Below are positions 9,134-19,857 of a stretch of DNA of 64,000 nucleotides, piece by piece (positions within the stretch are counted from its first letter, which is position 1; every line of letters begins with the position of its first letter). Both the position numbers and the translations under genes were made by a program. The notes below the pieces were generated by a model. The model was not told the origin of the DNA. It ran no database searches and saw only the letters and a program-made list of their open reading frames with translations. The stretch comes from Aquimarina sediminis (lineage in GTDB: Bacteria; Bacteroidota; Bacteroidia; Flavobacteriales; Flavobacteriaceae). The stretch covers positions 62,001 through 126,000 of the forward strand of contig NZ_POYJ01000009.1 in assembly GCF_002895435.1 (NCBI RefSeq), in the 5' to 3' direction.

Positions 9134-9628
9134 ATGATTACTATGATGAAATTTATATTGCCTATACTAATCATAATTACCCTAATTGGTGCTGTTTCTT
9201 GTTCAAAAACCAATAAGAAATCTAATGTACTACCTCAAAATGCCCTAGAACTATTAGCTGGAGAATCTGGAAAAACCTGGAAAATCGCATACAGATATAA
9301 TAATGGCACTCGTATGAATATGAGTGGTTGCTTTCTTTCTTATAGGATTACTTATTATCCCGATATGACAATGAAAGATAATAATGGTGAGTATAAGGAT
9401 TGTGGTTCCTCGCTCTCTGGTAATTGGAAGATTACTAAAAACAAAGTAGAGAATTCATATATTAAAATAACCAGTGATCAACTTCCTGAGATTATGAAAG
9501 TGGATAAAAATTATAAGTTTTTAAAAATCCTCAAGCTTACCAAAGATACTCTTCGGCTGCAATTTAGACATAAACAGTTTTCGAGCAAAAGTACCTTTAT
9601 TGATACCTACGTCCCTATTGGTCTTTAA
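9134..9628 (+). CDS. Lipocalin-like lipoprotein
   Basis: This 164-residue protein has a lipoprotein signal (IITLIGAVSC, lipidated Cys about residue 23 from the first ATG; ATGs at 9143 and 9146 are alternative starts). The mature part reads as a small beta-barrel of the bacterial lipocalin-like group. After the LAGESGKTWKIA opening it alternates beta strands, with a Gly-Asn-Trp turn (SLSGNWKITKNKV) and a LKLTKDTLRLQF strand near the end. Lys follows soon after the Cys and no acidic surface-export signal is present, so a periplasmic location is more likely than surface display. Lipocalin-like lipoproteins are widespread in Flavobacteriia and of unknown ligand. It is not in an evident operon. 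Confidence 0.68.
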   Translation: MITMMKFILPILIIITLIGAVSCSKTNKKSNVLPQNALELLAGESGKTWKIAYRYNNGTRMNMSGCFLSYRITYYPDMTMKDNNGEYKDCGSSLSGNWKITKNKVENSYIKITSDQLPEIMKVDKNYKFLKILKLTKDTLRLQFRHKQFSSKSTFIDTYVPIGL

Positions 9629-9712
9629 TATTTTCTACAAAAGATGATATAGTTTTTATAGAATTGGAAAAGATATTTGATTCTCTACCATATATTCTCC
9701 CTCAAAAAACTC

Positions 9713-9720
9713 TAACTTTG
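9713..9720 (+). promoter_or_regulatory. Candidate -7 promoter element for DUF4202 gene
   Basis: TAACTTTG matches the Bacteroidota TANNTTTG -7 consensus and ends 25 bases before the next start codon. No TTTG -33 element lies at the expected 19-21 base spacing, so this is a partial match only. Confidence 0.35.
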
Positions 9721-9745
9721 TAGGAATATCAATCTACACGCCTAT

Positions 9746-10333
9746 ATGACTACCAAAATAATAACTGAAGCATATACACTATTTGATCAGGCAAATGCCG
9801 AGGATCCTAATACAGAAATTGTAAACGGCAAGCCTATTGCCAAAGAATTAATCTACGGACAGAGAATGACTCAAACGTTAGAAGATTTTGAATCAGATGC
9901 TTCTGACGCATTAAAATTAGCAGCACGTTCTCAGCACATATGTCGTTGGGAGATACCTCGTTCTGGTTATCCAATGGATCGTATAGGATATCTTAAATGG
10001 AGAGAAGATTTAAAAAAGTTCCATGCTAGAAAAGCATCAGAAATACTTCAAGATTTAGGATATGATACCCAAACAATAGACAGGGTTTCCTTTTTGTTAC
10101 AGAAGAAAAAACTAAAAAAAGATGAGGAAACCCAAATTCTCGAAGACGTAATTTGCCTTGTCTTTCTTAATTTCTATTATGAAGAGTTTTTAGAAAAACA
10201 TACTGAAGAAAAGGTAATCGATATTTTACAAAAAACCTGGCGTAAAATGTCTGAAAAAGGACATCAATCAGCTTTACAACTTTCATATTCTGAAAAAGCA
10301 TTAAAACTTATTAAACAAGCGTTAGACGAATAA
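9746..10333 (+). CDS. DUF4202 family protein
   Basis: This soluble 195-residue, helix-rich protein begins MTTKIITEAYTLFDQANAEDPN. It carries histidines and charged pairs typical of the DUF4202 family (AARSQHICRWEIPR near residue 73, GYLKWREDLKKFHARKA near 93, EDVICLVFLNFYYEEF near 134). The spacing of His and Asp resembles a degenerate HD-type fold, but no activity is established for the family to my knowledge. There is no signal peptide, so it is cytoplasmic. It is the last plus-strand gene before the minus-strand sugar region and has no operon partner. Confidence 0.75.
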   Translation: MTTKIITEAYTLFDQANAEDPNTEIVNGKPIAKELIYGQRMTQTLEDFESDASDALKLAARSQHICRWEIPRSGYPMDRIGYLKWREDLKKFHARKASEILQDLGYDTQTIDRVSFLLQKKKLKKDEETQILEDVICLVFLNFYYEEFLEKHTEEKVIDILQKTWRKMSEKGHQSALQLSYSEKALKLIKQALDE

Positions 10334-10683
10334 TCAACAATTTACTTTGATCTACTATTCAATGCAAAAGAAGAATTTGAATTAATAGATAATATTGTAA
10401 GGAAATTTAATTAAATACTTCCGCTCATTTAAACATTTAAAGAGTCTAACGATTCTGGATATTACATTTTATTTATCATAAAATAGAAACTCTAGTTAGA
10501 GTAAACATCCAATTGTAAACAAGACTTAAAAAAAATAGTCTCAAAAAATTAAATCACCCTGTATCTTTATTCTTTCAAAATTAAAAGATTATGGCTACAT
10601 CAAATAGGAGAATTTGATTAATTCTATCACAATAAAAAGTAGCCAAATCGTTTTAAAATTATATACTCTAACTAAGAATAAGT
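10334..10683. other. Convergent intergenic region with nested inverted repeats
   Basis: About 350 bases between the DUF4202 gene and the sugar-kinase gene, whose 3' ends face each other. No protein-like frame is visible. From 10592 to 10645 TGGCTAC pairs with GTAGCCA, enclosing a perfect ATCAAAT/ATTTGAT stem (10599-10605 with 10612-10618). A short ACTCTA/TAGAGT palindrome lies near 10489-10502. The structures could be terminators without U-tracts or a small RNA; nothing decides between these. Confidence 0.35.
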
Positions 10684-11556
10684 TCAGACCTTATCAGTTT
10701 TTTTTTTTATTACTTCAGTACGATAATAATCAATAATCCCATCTATTGGTCTTCTTACTATATTACCTACAGTAAGGTGATATGGCCAAACAGCTGCTCT
10801 AATAATATCCTCGCTAAAATGGGCTATCGATCCAATAAAGTGTATAGGCACATTTTGTGATTCTGGAAAACATAATACTCTTGTTTCTATAAATTCCTGA
10901 ATACCCTCAGTAATTATTTTGTAAAAATAACCATTACGCTCACTGGTAAATATAAACTCTGCAAAAGAAGCAAGATACGTATTAGGATTTTCTCTTTTAT
11001 AGAGGTTTTCCTTGATCGCATCTGACGAAAGGTCGAATTGTTTTTCAAATTCTGATGCAACTTCAGGTGGCATTCTTTTGTAATAATAATCGCGTATCAA
11101 TCTTTTTCCGAAGTGATTCCCACTTGCCTCATCCATTAAAATATATCCTAACGAATCAACAGACATATGAATATTATCTCCATCAAAATAGCAACTATTA
11201 GAACCTGTACCTAAAATACAAACGATACCCGGTTCTGTTGTGGCCGCATAAACGGCCGCGACCATATCTTCTTTAACGACAATCTCGGCGGCATTAGTAA
11301 AAAAGTCTTCAAAGACTTTTTTCAACATTTCTGCTGGCTTTATAGTGCCACATCCGGCTCCATAGAAATTAACGATATCAACTTTATCTCGATACGAAGA
11401 AAGCTCTTCATTCTTTCTAACTCTTTCTTCAAGCAGAGGTTTCCCGAATACCGCTGGGTTTAATCCCTCTGTACGAGTTTTAAAAACGATTTCTCCTTCA
11501 TCATCCAGAAGAATCCAATCACATTTGGTAGAACCACCATCAGCTAATAAAATCAT
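10684..11556 (-). CDS. BadF/BadG-type sugar kinase, N-acetylglucosamine kinase-like
   Basis: This 290-residue ASKHA-fold kinase has an N-terminal phosphate loop ILLADGGSTKCDW at residues 2-14, a second phosphate motif CILGTGSNSCYFDG near 113-126, and an adenosine-type GSIAHFSED motif near 243. The size and motifs fit the Bacteroidota N-acetylglucosamine kinase-like branch of the BadF/BadG/BcrA/BcrD ATPase family. It phosphorylates an amino sugar or related hexose in the cytoplasm; exact substrate is inferred. It is the last gene after pfkA and gapA on the minus strand, 151 bases after gapA, with an inverted repeat in the gap. Placement with glycolytic genes suggests it feeds hexose phosphates into the same flux. 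A glucokinase role is possible but unsupported. Confidence 0.8.
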   Translation of the reverse strand: MILLADGGSTKCDWILLDDEGEIVFKTRTEGLNPAVFGKPLLEERVRKNEELSSYRDKVDIVNFYGAGCGTIKPAEMLKKVFEDFFTNAAEIVVKEDMVAAVYAATTEPGIVCILGTGSNSCYFDGDNIHMSVDSLGYILMDEASGNHFGKRLIRDYYYKRMPPEVASEFEKQFDLSSDAIKENLYKRENPNTYLASFAEFIFTSERNGYFYKIITEGIQEFIETRVLCFPESQNVPIHFIGSIAHFSEDIIRAAVWPYHLTVGNIVRRPIDGIIDYYRTEVIKKKTDKV

Positions 11557-11628
11557 TTTGAAAATTTGTTATGTGGTTAGCAAAAAGAATAAATAGTACT
11601 AAAAAGGTACATTTTAGTCTGTATAACA

Positions 11629-11687
11629 GAGTTTGTCAAAGCTTTATAACTTTCATTTTCATGGGTACTAAATACCTTGACAAACTC
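11629..11687 (-). repeat. Inverted repeat between gapA and the sugar kinase
   Basis: GAGTTTGTCAA (11629-11639) pairs perfectly with TTGACAAACTC (11677-11687) across a 37-base loop, in the 151-base gap between gapA and the downstream kinase gene. No T-run follows on the minus strand, so this is more likely an mRNA processing, stabilising or attenuating structure than a simple terminator. Confidence 0.55.
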
Positions 11688-11707
11688 GGAATTACTTCAT
11701 GTTTTTT

Positions 11708-12733
<1,026 letters not shown>

Positions 12734-12761
12734 TTATAATGTGGTTATCTTTTTTATAAAA

Positions 12762-13748
12762 TTACACCGAAGTGATATCGGCTACTTTTATTAATCCATC
12801 ATGCTTATGGGATCTTTTATCCAATGCCGTTGTTAGAGGAACAATAGTAACAACCTTATGGACAATTCCTATCATCACTTCTCTTTTACCTTCCAGTAAT
12901 GTTTCTACAGCACCTACACCAAGTTTGCTTGCTAGTACTCTATCGTAACAACTTGGTGGACCACCACGTTGTATATGTCCTAATACTGATACTCTTACTT
13001 CGTAACCATCAAGATTTTCTTCGACATATTCGCCAAGCTCAAAGATATTCTTACCTGATTTATCTCCTTCTGCTACTACTATTATACTTGATGTTTTCCC
13101 AGTTTTCTTACTTTTTTTAAGAGAGTCCAAAAGTCGCTCTACTCCCATATCTTCTTCTGGGATCAAAATTTCTTCTGCTCCTGCTCCTATTCCTGCATTT
13201 AATGCTATATCACCTGCATCACGCCCCATTACTTCTATCAAAAACAGTCGATTATGAGAACTTGCGGTATCTCTAATTTTATCTATTGCTTCTACTACCG
13301 TATTTAATGCTGTATCATAACCAATAGTATAATCTGTACCGTTAATATCATTATCGATCGTTCCTGGTATACCTACTACTGGAAAATCAAATTCTTCTGA
13401 TAGTTTTAGAGCACCTGTAAAACTTCCATCTCCTCCTATTACTACTAGTGCATCAATGTTATTCTTTACAAGATTTTCGTGAGCTTTTTGTCTCCCTTCT
13501 ATGGTCCTAAATTCTTTTGAACGAGCTGACTTTAGAAAGGTTCCTCCTTTATTTATAATGTTACGTACAGAACGTGCATTTAAAGGCTCAATCTCATTAT
13601 GGATAAGACCTTCATACCCTTTATATACACCAAAACAATTTACCTTATAATAGCTACATGCCCGAACAACTGCTCTAATGGCAGCATTCATTCCAGGGGC
13701 ATCACCTCCAGAAGTTAGCACAGCTATATTTTCAACTTTTTTTGTCAT
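12762..13748 (-). CDS. pfkA: ATP-dependent 6-phosphofructokinase
   Basis: This 328-residue protein, the usual bacterial size, starts MTKKVENIAV and holds the nucleotide loop TSGGDAPGMN at 12-21, GGDGS at 105-109 and the catalytic TIDND at 130-134 (base Asp132). ATP preference over pyrophosphate is suggested by the Gly within the GGDGS motif. It phosphorylates fructose-6-phosphate, the committed step of glycolysis. It heads a pfkA-gapA-kinase cluster, separated from the upstream amylase gene by a terminator. A LacI-family-type palindrome 50 bases before the start codon suggests sugar-responsive control shared with the maltodextrin genes. Confidence 0.96.
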   Translation of the reverse strand: MTKKVENIAVLTSGGDAPGMNAAIRAVVRACSYYKVNCFGVYKGYEGLIHNEIEPLNARSVRNIINKGGTFLKSARSKEFRTIEGRQKAHENLVKNNIDALVVIGGDGSFTGALKLSEEFDFPVVGIPGTIDNDINGTDYTIGYDTALNTVVEAIDKIRDTASSHNRLFLIEVMGRDAGDIALNAGIGAGAEEILIPEEDMGVERLLDSLKKSKKTGKTSSIIVVAEGDKSGKNIFELGEYVEENLDGYEVRVSVLGHIQRGGPPSCYDRVLASKLGVGAVETLLEGKREVMIGIVHKVVTIVPLTTALDKRSHKHDGLIKVADITSV

Positions 13749-13797
13749 TGAGTCAAATCTATCGTTATTGATAGTAATAACCTAATTTGCTAAAAAA

Positions 13798-13811
13798 CTA
13801 AAACGTTTTCG
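13798..13811. promoter_or_regulatory. LacI-type operator candidate upstream of pfkA
   Basis: CTAAAACGTTTTCG has a perfect AAAACGTTTT core centred on CG (13800-13809), the classical LacI/GalR-family operator symmetry. It lies 50 bases upstream of pfkA and resembles the site upstream of susC (23250-23263). Binding by the LacI protein encoded at 22033-23055 is inferred. Confidence 0.5.
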
Positions 13812-13935
13812 GTTAATAAATTCAGCTTTTACTGACAAAAAAAGCATGATTTTAACATATTATTACAGATTGTTTTAATAAAAAACAATATTACAATGGT
13901 TATTAGAAGATTATGAGTTTAAATTGTATTCATAT

Positions 13936-13965
13936 AAAAACGACCTGCCTAAGCAAGCCGTTTTT
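13936..13965 (-). terminator. Intrinsic terminator of the maltose operon
   Basis: On the minus strand AAAAACGGCTTGC pairs with GCAGGTCGTTTTT around a 4-base loop. Two G-U pairs form only in the minus-strand RNA and a T run follows, so it serves the minus-strand transcript ending with the GH13 gene that stops at 13996. Confidence 0.8.
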
Positions 13966-13995
13966 ATACGTTTATATCCTTAACTCCATTTTAGA

Positions 13996-15381
13996 TTATT
14001 CTGAAATAAGTATTCGGTATTGCCACGCCTTAAGCTCATATTCATTTTTTGGTTTTACTTCTACAGCTTCTTTAGAAAGATAATCAGTAAACTTTCCTTC
14101 ATATTCCAAAGTATACTTTACCTTCTCTTTTGACATATTTGCTATAAAAACTATTTTATTCCCTTCTTTCTCTCTGGCAAATGCCAATACTTTACTATCA
14201 TCTGAAGTTTTGATACGGGTATAAGAAGCGGCATTTTTACCTCCATGCATAGCAGGGTTGGTATTTTTGAGTACACCCAATTTTTTATACAAAGGAAAAA
14301 ACTTACCCTTCTCCTTATGGATAGTATCTTTTTCAAAAAACAATAAACGCTTATTCATATCATATTCCTGACCTGAATAAATTAATGGCATTCCAGGAGT
14401 AAGATAAGAAAGAGCAGCCAGCATCTCTTTTGCTTCTCCCATTCTTTCTTGTACAGTTCCATTCCAAGAATTTTCATCATGATTTGATGTAAAATTCATT
14501 AAGATATCATCTTTTGCATACATGGTATCAATCTGAGTCATTCTTTTATCCCATTCGATTACATTAGCTTTTCCTTGGGCAATATCATTCATCTTATGAT
14601 GGGTATCCCATCCATACCCCATATCAAAAGCTTTTTCTAGTAACTCAGATTCCCATCCTTCTGCCAACATAAATACAGGTTTGATCTTCTTTAGCTCTGC
14701 TACTGTTTTATTCCAAAAATCAATAGGTACCATTCCTGCTACATCACAACGAAACCCATCTATTCCTTCTTCTTTTAGCCAGTATATCATATCGTTTTTC
14801 ATCTGCTCACGCATCTGCATATTATCATAATCAAGATCTGCAACATCTGTCCAATCGGTATCTACTGTATGTGTTATCTTACCATCTTTATCTTTGGTAT
14901 AATATTCTGGATGCTCTTTTAGCCAAACATGATCCCAACCGGTGTGATTGGCTACCCAATCCAAGATTACATAAATTCCATTATCATGAGCTGTTTTTAC
15001 TAATGCTCTAAAGTCTTCAATTGTACCAAATTCTGGATTTACCTTGGTATAATCAGATATTGCATAATAACTCCCCAAAGACCCTTTACTTTTGGTTGTA
15101 GAAATAGGATATATTGGCATTACCCATAATATCTTCACTCCTAACTCTTTAAGAACAGGAATATCTTTGGTGAATGCACTAAAAGTACCTTCTTGAGAAT
15201 ACTGTCGAATATTAGCTTCATAAATCACTGCGTTTTCCATGATAGCATCAGTAACCGGTGGGAGTTTCTCTATTACTTCTTCTACTATTAGATTTTCTGT
15301 GTCGGTAGCAGTTTCTTCTTTTGACTTTTTGCAAGAAAATAGAAATCCAATTACAAATAGACCTAAAACTATATTTTTCAT
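13996..15381 (-). CDS. GH13 alpha-amylase-type lipoprotein
   Basis: This 461-residue GH13 enzyme has a lipoprotein signal (FVIGFLFSC, Cys17). The TIM barrel holds the standard catalytic set: nucleophile Asp in GFRCDVAG near residue 212, acid/base Glu in LAEGWES near 241, and transition-state Asp in FTSNHDENSW near 301. HTVDTDWTDVADLDYDN in domain B and the ILDWVANHTGWDH region precede them. It hydrolyses alpha-1,4-glucan or maltodextrin. The residues after Cys17 are lysines (CKKSK) rather than the acidic surface-export signal, so a periplasm-facing position is inferred. It lies 30 bases after the interrupted SusA-like gene and ends the operon before a terminator. Confidence 0.9.
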   Translation of the reverse strand: MKNIVLGLFVIGFLFSCKKSKEETATDTENLIVEEVIEKLPPVTDAIMENAVIYEANIRQYSQEGTFSAFTKDIPVLKELGVKILWVMPIYPISTTKSKGSLGSYYAISDYTKVNPEFGTIEDFRALVKTAHDNGIYVILDWVANHTGWDHVWLKEHPEYYTKDKDGKITHTVDTDWTDVADLDYDNMQMREQMKNDMIYWLKEEGIDGFRCDVAGMVPIDFWNKTVAELKKIKPVFMLAEGWESELLEKAFDMGYGWDTHHKMNDIAQGKANVIEWDKRMTQIDTMYAKDDILMNFTSNHDENSWNGTVQERMGEAKEMLAALSYLTPGMPLIYSGQEYDMNKRLLFFEKDTIHKEKGKFFPLYKKLGVLKNTNPAMHGGKNAASYTRIKTSDDSKVLAFAREKEGNKIVFIANMSKEKVKYTLEYEGKFTDYLSKEAVEVKPKNEYELKAWQYRILISE

Positions 15382-15410
15382 TTATTATAAATTTATACGT
15401 GGTTATTTCT

Positions 15411-17264
15411 TTATTTTAATTCGAGTATCATAGAGGTCTTTGTTGGTATTACAAAGTCTTCTGTTATATCTACGTTAGTATCGGTAATAATATCCGTTCC
15501 AACTTTGAAATCTTTTATACCTTCTTTAAATCTGGCAACATCTATTTTTTGATTTTCAGTATTATTATTGATGATTACCATTATAATTTTTTCATTAGTA
15601 TACCTAAAGTATACATAGACATTGTTAAAAGGAATAAATTGCATTAATTCTCCTTTATGTACTACTGTGGTATTCTTTCTCCATTGTACCACTTTTTTTG
15701 TAAAAGAGTAAAAAGCTTCCTGATCCTTGGTTCTTCCATTTTTGGTATTTGACGGCAAAAAGGCATTTTGCGTATCTCCGAGTCATCCACCAGGAAAATC
15801 TTTACGGATATCACCATCTCCTTTTTCATCTTTATTACCGAAAATACCAATCTCATCTCCGTAATATATTTGAGGAATACCACGAGTGGTTAGCAATAAT
15901 GTCATTGCCATTTTATACTTATTAATATCTCCCTGGTAGATCTCATTAATTCTATTTGTATCATGATTCCCCAAAAACAATAGAATATTGTTGATATCCG
16001 GATACAAAAAGTCATTTGCAAAATTATTATATGCTCTAATCATCCCTTTATCCCAAGAATTTTCATCTTCATTAAATAGCACAGTAATTGCATCATGTAA
16101 TGTAAAGTCCATTACCGAAGGTAAATATGAGTTATAATTATCGATGGCACCAATTTTACTATCCTTTTGCCAATAGGATATCTGTGCCTGGTCGTGCATC
16201 CAAACTTCTCCTACAATATTAAAATAAGGATACTCATCCATTATAGCTTTGGTCCATTTGGCAATCCCTTTTTTATCATTATAAGAATAGGTATCTACTC
16301 TAAGTCCATCCAAATCTGCATATTCTATCCACCAAATTGCATTTTGAGTAATATATGTAAGCATTAATGGGTTGCTTTGATTCATATCTGGCATAGTCGT
16401 ATCAAACCATCCATTCATACACCCTTCACTATCTATTTGAGATGCGTTGTTATCAAACTGAGTAGTCATACGATAGTTACTACGCCTGAAGCCTTCTGGC
16501 CACTGATGTATCCAATCTTTGGTTGGCAAATCTTTAATCATCCAGTGTTTTGAGCCCCAATGATTCGTCACATAATCCATAATTAGTTTCATGTCTAGTT
16601 TGTGCATCTCAGAAGCCAAACGCTTATAATCTTGATTGGTTCCATATCTTGGATCTATTTTATACAAATCACTTTGGGCATAAGTATGATATGAATATAC
16701 TGGTTCATCATCCTCGAGTAGAGGTGTACTCCATAATGCTGTAACCCCCAAGTCATTTAGGTAATCAAGCTGATTTATGATCCCTTGTATATCTCCTCCA
16801 TGGCGTCCTCCTGGGTTAGAGCGGTCTACTTTCTCTACAGTATCCTTATGAGAGTCGTTATCAGGATCTCCATTAGCAAATCGATCAGGCATAATTAAAT
16901 ACATTACATCACTGCTGTCAAAACCTTTTCTTTCTGCAGATTTATCTTTTCTTTCGATAAACTGATAAGGGTGTGAGAACACTACATTATTATTTTCTTT
17001 GAAATCTATCGAAACTGCACTTGTTTCAATTCCTTTGGTATCTATAGTTATAAATAGATAGTTTGGGTTTTCTGTTTTTACTACATCTTTAATAACTACA
17101 CCATCAATCTCAACATTGTATTTAGCTATATTTTTTCCATAGCATAGTATTTGAAGTTCTGGATTTTGCATATTGCTCCACCAAAATGGAGGTTCTATTT
17201 TTTCTACCTGAGCTTGTATTAAAGCTACTAAACAACAAAAAAGAACAATTAGTTTATTTCTCAT
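15411..17264 (-). pseudogene. SusA-like GH13 neopullulanase/cyclomaltodextrinase, interrupted by in-frame TGA
   Basis: From ATG 17264 (signal peptide MRNKLIVLFCCLVALIQAQ) the frame is open for 493 codons, then meets TGA at 15785-15783 and continues in the same frame to 15411. The total is 617 codons, close to SusA-type enzymes. An N-terminal cyclomaltodextrinase-like Ig domain (about 20-115) is followed by the catalytic barrel, with nucleophile Asp in GLRVDTYSY near 322, Glu in VGEVWMHD near 352 and Asp in FLGNHDTNR near 434. The TGA replaces the Trp expected after DFPGG (TGG to TGA). The 123 residues after it (GDTQNAFLPSN onward) form a normal C-terminal beta domain. A recent nonsense mutation, sequencing error or readthrough are all possible; the rest of the frame is intact. 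The upstream in-frame codons before 17264 are not signal-like and were excluded. Confidence 0.85.
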
Positions 17265-17350
17265 TTTATGTATTTTGTATTTGGAAAAAATGTGTAAAAA
17301 ATATCTTTTGAAAACAATCCGTCTAACAAAAAACATTGAAGTTTCTATAG

Positions 17351-17398
17351 GCAGAGTCGATAAACAGAATTCTCCATTTTAAAATATCTCGACTCTGC
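17351..17398 (-). repeat. Inverted repeat between GH65 and SusA-like genes
   Basis: GCAGAGTCGA (17351-17360) pairs perfectly with TCGACTCTGC (17389-17398) across a 28-base loop, inside the gap after the GH65 gene. No T-run follows in the minus-strand sense. Its arm and loop sizes resemble the gapA-kinase inverted repeat. Confidence 0.55.
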
Positions 17399-17456
17399 TC
17401 TTTAGAAAAGGTTAGGGACAAAACTTGTTTATACGTATTACTTTCACTGTAATCAA

Positions 17457-19763
17457 TCACACAGTGATCAAACAATTAGGAAAAATTGTTAACTTTTTAT
17501 CATTTACATAAATTAACAATTCTTTGCTTCCTTCTAAACTAAATGAGATGCCTTGTTTAGAAACCTTAACGTTAAGAATTTGATTTCTAAAATTAACGTT
17601 AAAAGTATACCCACTCCATTCCTTAGGGATTTTGGGAGTAAAAGAAAGTGTATCATTCTTTATTCTAAGACCTCCAAAACCTTCGACAATACTCATCCAG
17701 GTACCTGCCATACTAGTGATATGGAGTCCTTCTTCGACCTCTTTGTTATAATCATCAAGATCTAACCTCGAAGTTCTCAAGTAAAAGGTATACGCTTGAT
17801 CCATTCTATCCAAAGCGGCAGCCTGTATACTATGGACACAAGGGGAAAGCGAAGATTCATGTACTGTAAATGGTTCATAAAAATCAAAATGACGCGCTAG
17901 TTCTTCTTTAGTAAACCTATCTTCAAACATATAAAACCCCTGTAGTATATCTGCCTGTTTTATATATGGGGAACGTAGTATTCGATCCCAACTCCATTTT
18001 TGATTAATAGGGCGTTGCGAATTATTAAGATGATCTACTGTATTCAATTCTTTATCCAAAAATCCGTCTTGTTGTAAGTAAACCTCATGTTTTTCTGAAT
18101 ATGGAAAATACATTTTGTCAGCTACTTCTAACATAGCATCAATTTCTTCTTTGCTTAAATTGGTTTTTTTAATAATTCTATTATAATCACTTAAGTATTC
18201 TGATTTTATGTTATTTATATTTTCTATACAATACTCAATACACCATTTTGCCAAATAATTAGTATACCAATTATTGTTTACATTATTTTCATACTCATTG
18301 GGTCCGGTAACTCCCAGTATTACATATTTATTTTTATCTGTAGAAAAAGTAGCTCTCTGATACCAGAAACGGGCTATCGCAATCATCACTTCTAATCCTT
18401 TTTCTACAATATAATTGTAATCACCAGTATATCTAACATAGTTATAGATTGCAAATGTCATTGCTCCATTACGATGTATTTCTTCAAAAGTAATCTCCCA
18501 TTCGTTATGACATTCTTCTCCATTCATGGTTACCATTGGGTATAAAGCTGCTCCGTTAACAAAACCAAGTTTTTTGGCATTCTCAATTGCTTTCTCCAAA
18601 TGGTTATATCTGTACGTTAACAGATTTCTAGCCACAAGTTGATCTTTTGTTGCCATATAAAATGGTATACAGTATGCTTCTGTATCCCAATATGTACTTC
18701 CACCATATTTCTCTCCGGTAAATCCTTTAGGTCCAATGTTTAATCTGGCATCTTTTCCTAGATACGTCTGATTCAATTGAAAAATATTAAAACGGATACC
18801 TTGCTGCGCCTTTACATCTCCTTCAATAGTAATATCAGCCATTTCCCAGATTTTTGACCATGCTTTCTTTTGTAGATTTAACAATTCATCAAACCCTGAT
18901 TCCAAAGCTTGCGAAAGTACCGCTGTACTAGCTTGTGCTAAATCCTCTTCTTTATGATTAAGAGATACTGTATACCCACCATATTTTACAATACTAGCTG
19001 TACTTTCTTTTGTAGTTTGAACAGCATATTTTAAATCTACATAGGTACCATACATTGCTACCTTGGGAATACTATTCTTCAGCTTTCCATTAATAAAAAT
19101 TTGATTTAGCATACCGGTACACACATGAAAATCAGTTTTCATTGTTTTAGATAAAACATGTGCAGAATTTCCATCATGTGAAAGATTGTACGTATCCCAA
19201 AATTTATCATCCCAATTGGTATCTTCGTTTGTGATACCAGAATCTAAATAGGGTATAAATACGATTGTTGCATCTTGATTAATTGGAGTCACTTCATATT
19301 TAATAGCACCTACCTCATCTATATCTAAGCTTAAAAAACGTGTAGATTTTACTGATATTTCTATTCCGTTTTGTAAAACAGCCGTAAATGTACGTTGGTA
19401 CCAACCTTCTTTCATATTTAACTCTCTACGAAAATGGGTTACAGCCTTACATAGATTAAGGTCCAATCTCTCTCCATTAACCTCTACATTAATACCAATC
19501 CAATTTGGCGCATTAAGAACTTTTGCAAAATATTCTGGATACCCGTTTTTCCACCACCCTACTCTGGTTTTATCCGGATAATACACTCCTGCAATGTAAC
19601 TTCCTTGAAAAGTAGGTCCTGAGTATGTTTCTTCAAAATTAGCACGCTGTCCCATTGCTCCATTACCAATACTAAATAGGCTTTCTGAGGATTTCACTCT
19701 TTCTGGGTCAAACCCTTCTTCAATTATTGACCAATTATCTGGTTTTATATAATCTTGATTCAT
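17457..19763 (-). CDS. GH65 glycoside phosphorylase (probable maltose phosphorylase)
   Basis: This 768-residue protein has the family's full length and no signal peptide, so it is cytoplasmic. The N-terminal super-beta-sandwich begins near residue 15 with SSESLFSIGNGAMGQRAN. The (alpha/alpha)6 barrel holds the general-acid Glu in GEECHNEWEITFEEIHRNGA near residue 420, and the phosphate-binding HESSLSPCVHS is near 630. GH65 phosphorolyses maltose, trehalose or kojibiose; with maltose it gives beta-glucose-1-phosphate and glucose. The next upstream gene is beta-phosphoglucomutase, the enzyme that uses that product, which strongly supports phosphorolysis. Maltose is the inferred substrate from the starch-related neighbours; trehalose or kojibiose phosphorylase is the alternative. 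Confidence 0.92.
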   Translation of the reverse strand: MNQDYIKPDNWSIIEEGFDPERVKSSESLFSIGNGAMGQRANFEETYSGPTFQGSYIAGVYYPDKTRVGWWKNGYPEYFAKVLNAPNWIGINVEVNGERLDLNLCKAVTHFRRELNMKEGWYQRTFTAVLQNGIEISVKSTRFLSLDIDEVGAIKYEVTPINQDATIVFIPYLDSGITNEDTNWDDKFWDTYNLSHDGNSAHVLSKTMKTDFHVCTGMLNQIFINGKLKNSIPKVAMYGTYVDLKYAVQTTKESTASIVKYGGYTVSLNHKEEDLAQASTAVLSQALESGFDELLNLQKKAWSKIWEMADITIEGDVKAQQGIRFNIFQLNQTYLGKDARLNIGPKGFTGEKYGGSTYWDTEAYCIPFYMATKDQLVARNLLTYRYNHLEKAIENAKKLGFVNGAALYPMVTMNGEECHNEWEITFEEIHRNGAMTFAIYNYVRYTGDYNYIVEKGLEVMIAIARFWYQRATFSTDKNKYVILGVTGPNEYENNVNNNWYTNYLAKWCIEYCIENINNIKSEYLSDYNRIIKKTNLSKEEIDAMLEVADKMYFPYSEKHEVYLQQDGFLDKELNTVDHLNNSQRPINQKWSWDRILRSPYIKQADILQGFYMFEDRFTKEELARHFDFYEPFTVHESSLSPCVHSIQAAALDRMDQAYTFYLRTSRLDLDDYNKEVEEGLHITSMAGTWMSIVEGFGGLRIKNDTLSFTPKIPKEWSGYTFNVNFRNQILNVKVSKQGISFSLEGSKELLIYVNDKKLTIFPNCLITV

Positions 19764-19857
19764 CTGTTCTTTTTATTCATTTTTAGTTGTTAGATAGGAT
19801 GTACCACCTACCTTTTTGGGGTACTCATAATCTAAATGCTATGGTTTTATCCTACAA

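Noticed and set aside
15783..15785. TGA in the SusA-like gene as a selenocysteine codon
   Set aside because: A weak GCAAAA/TTTTGC hairpin lies just downstream, but the position is a structural Trp in the family, no selenocysteine machinery is visible, and a TGG to TGA change is simpler.
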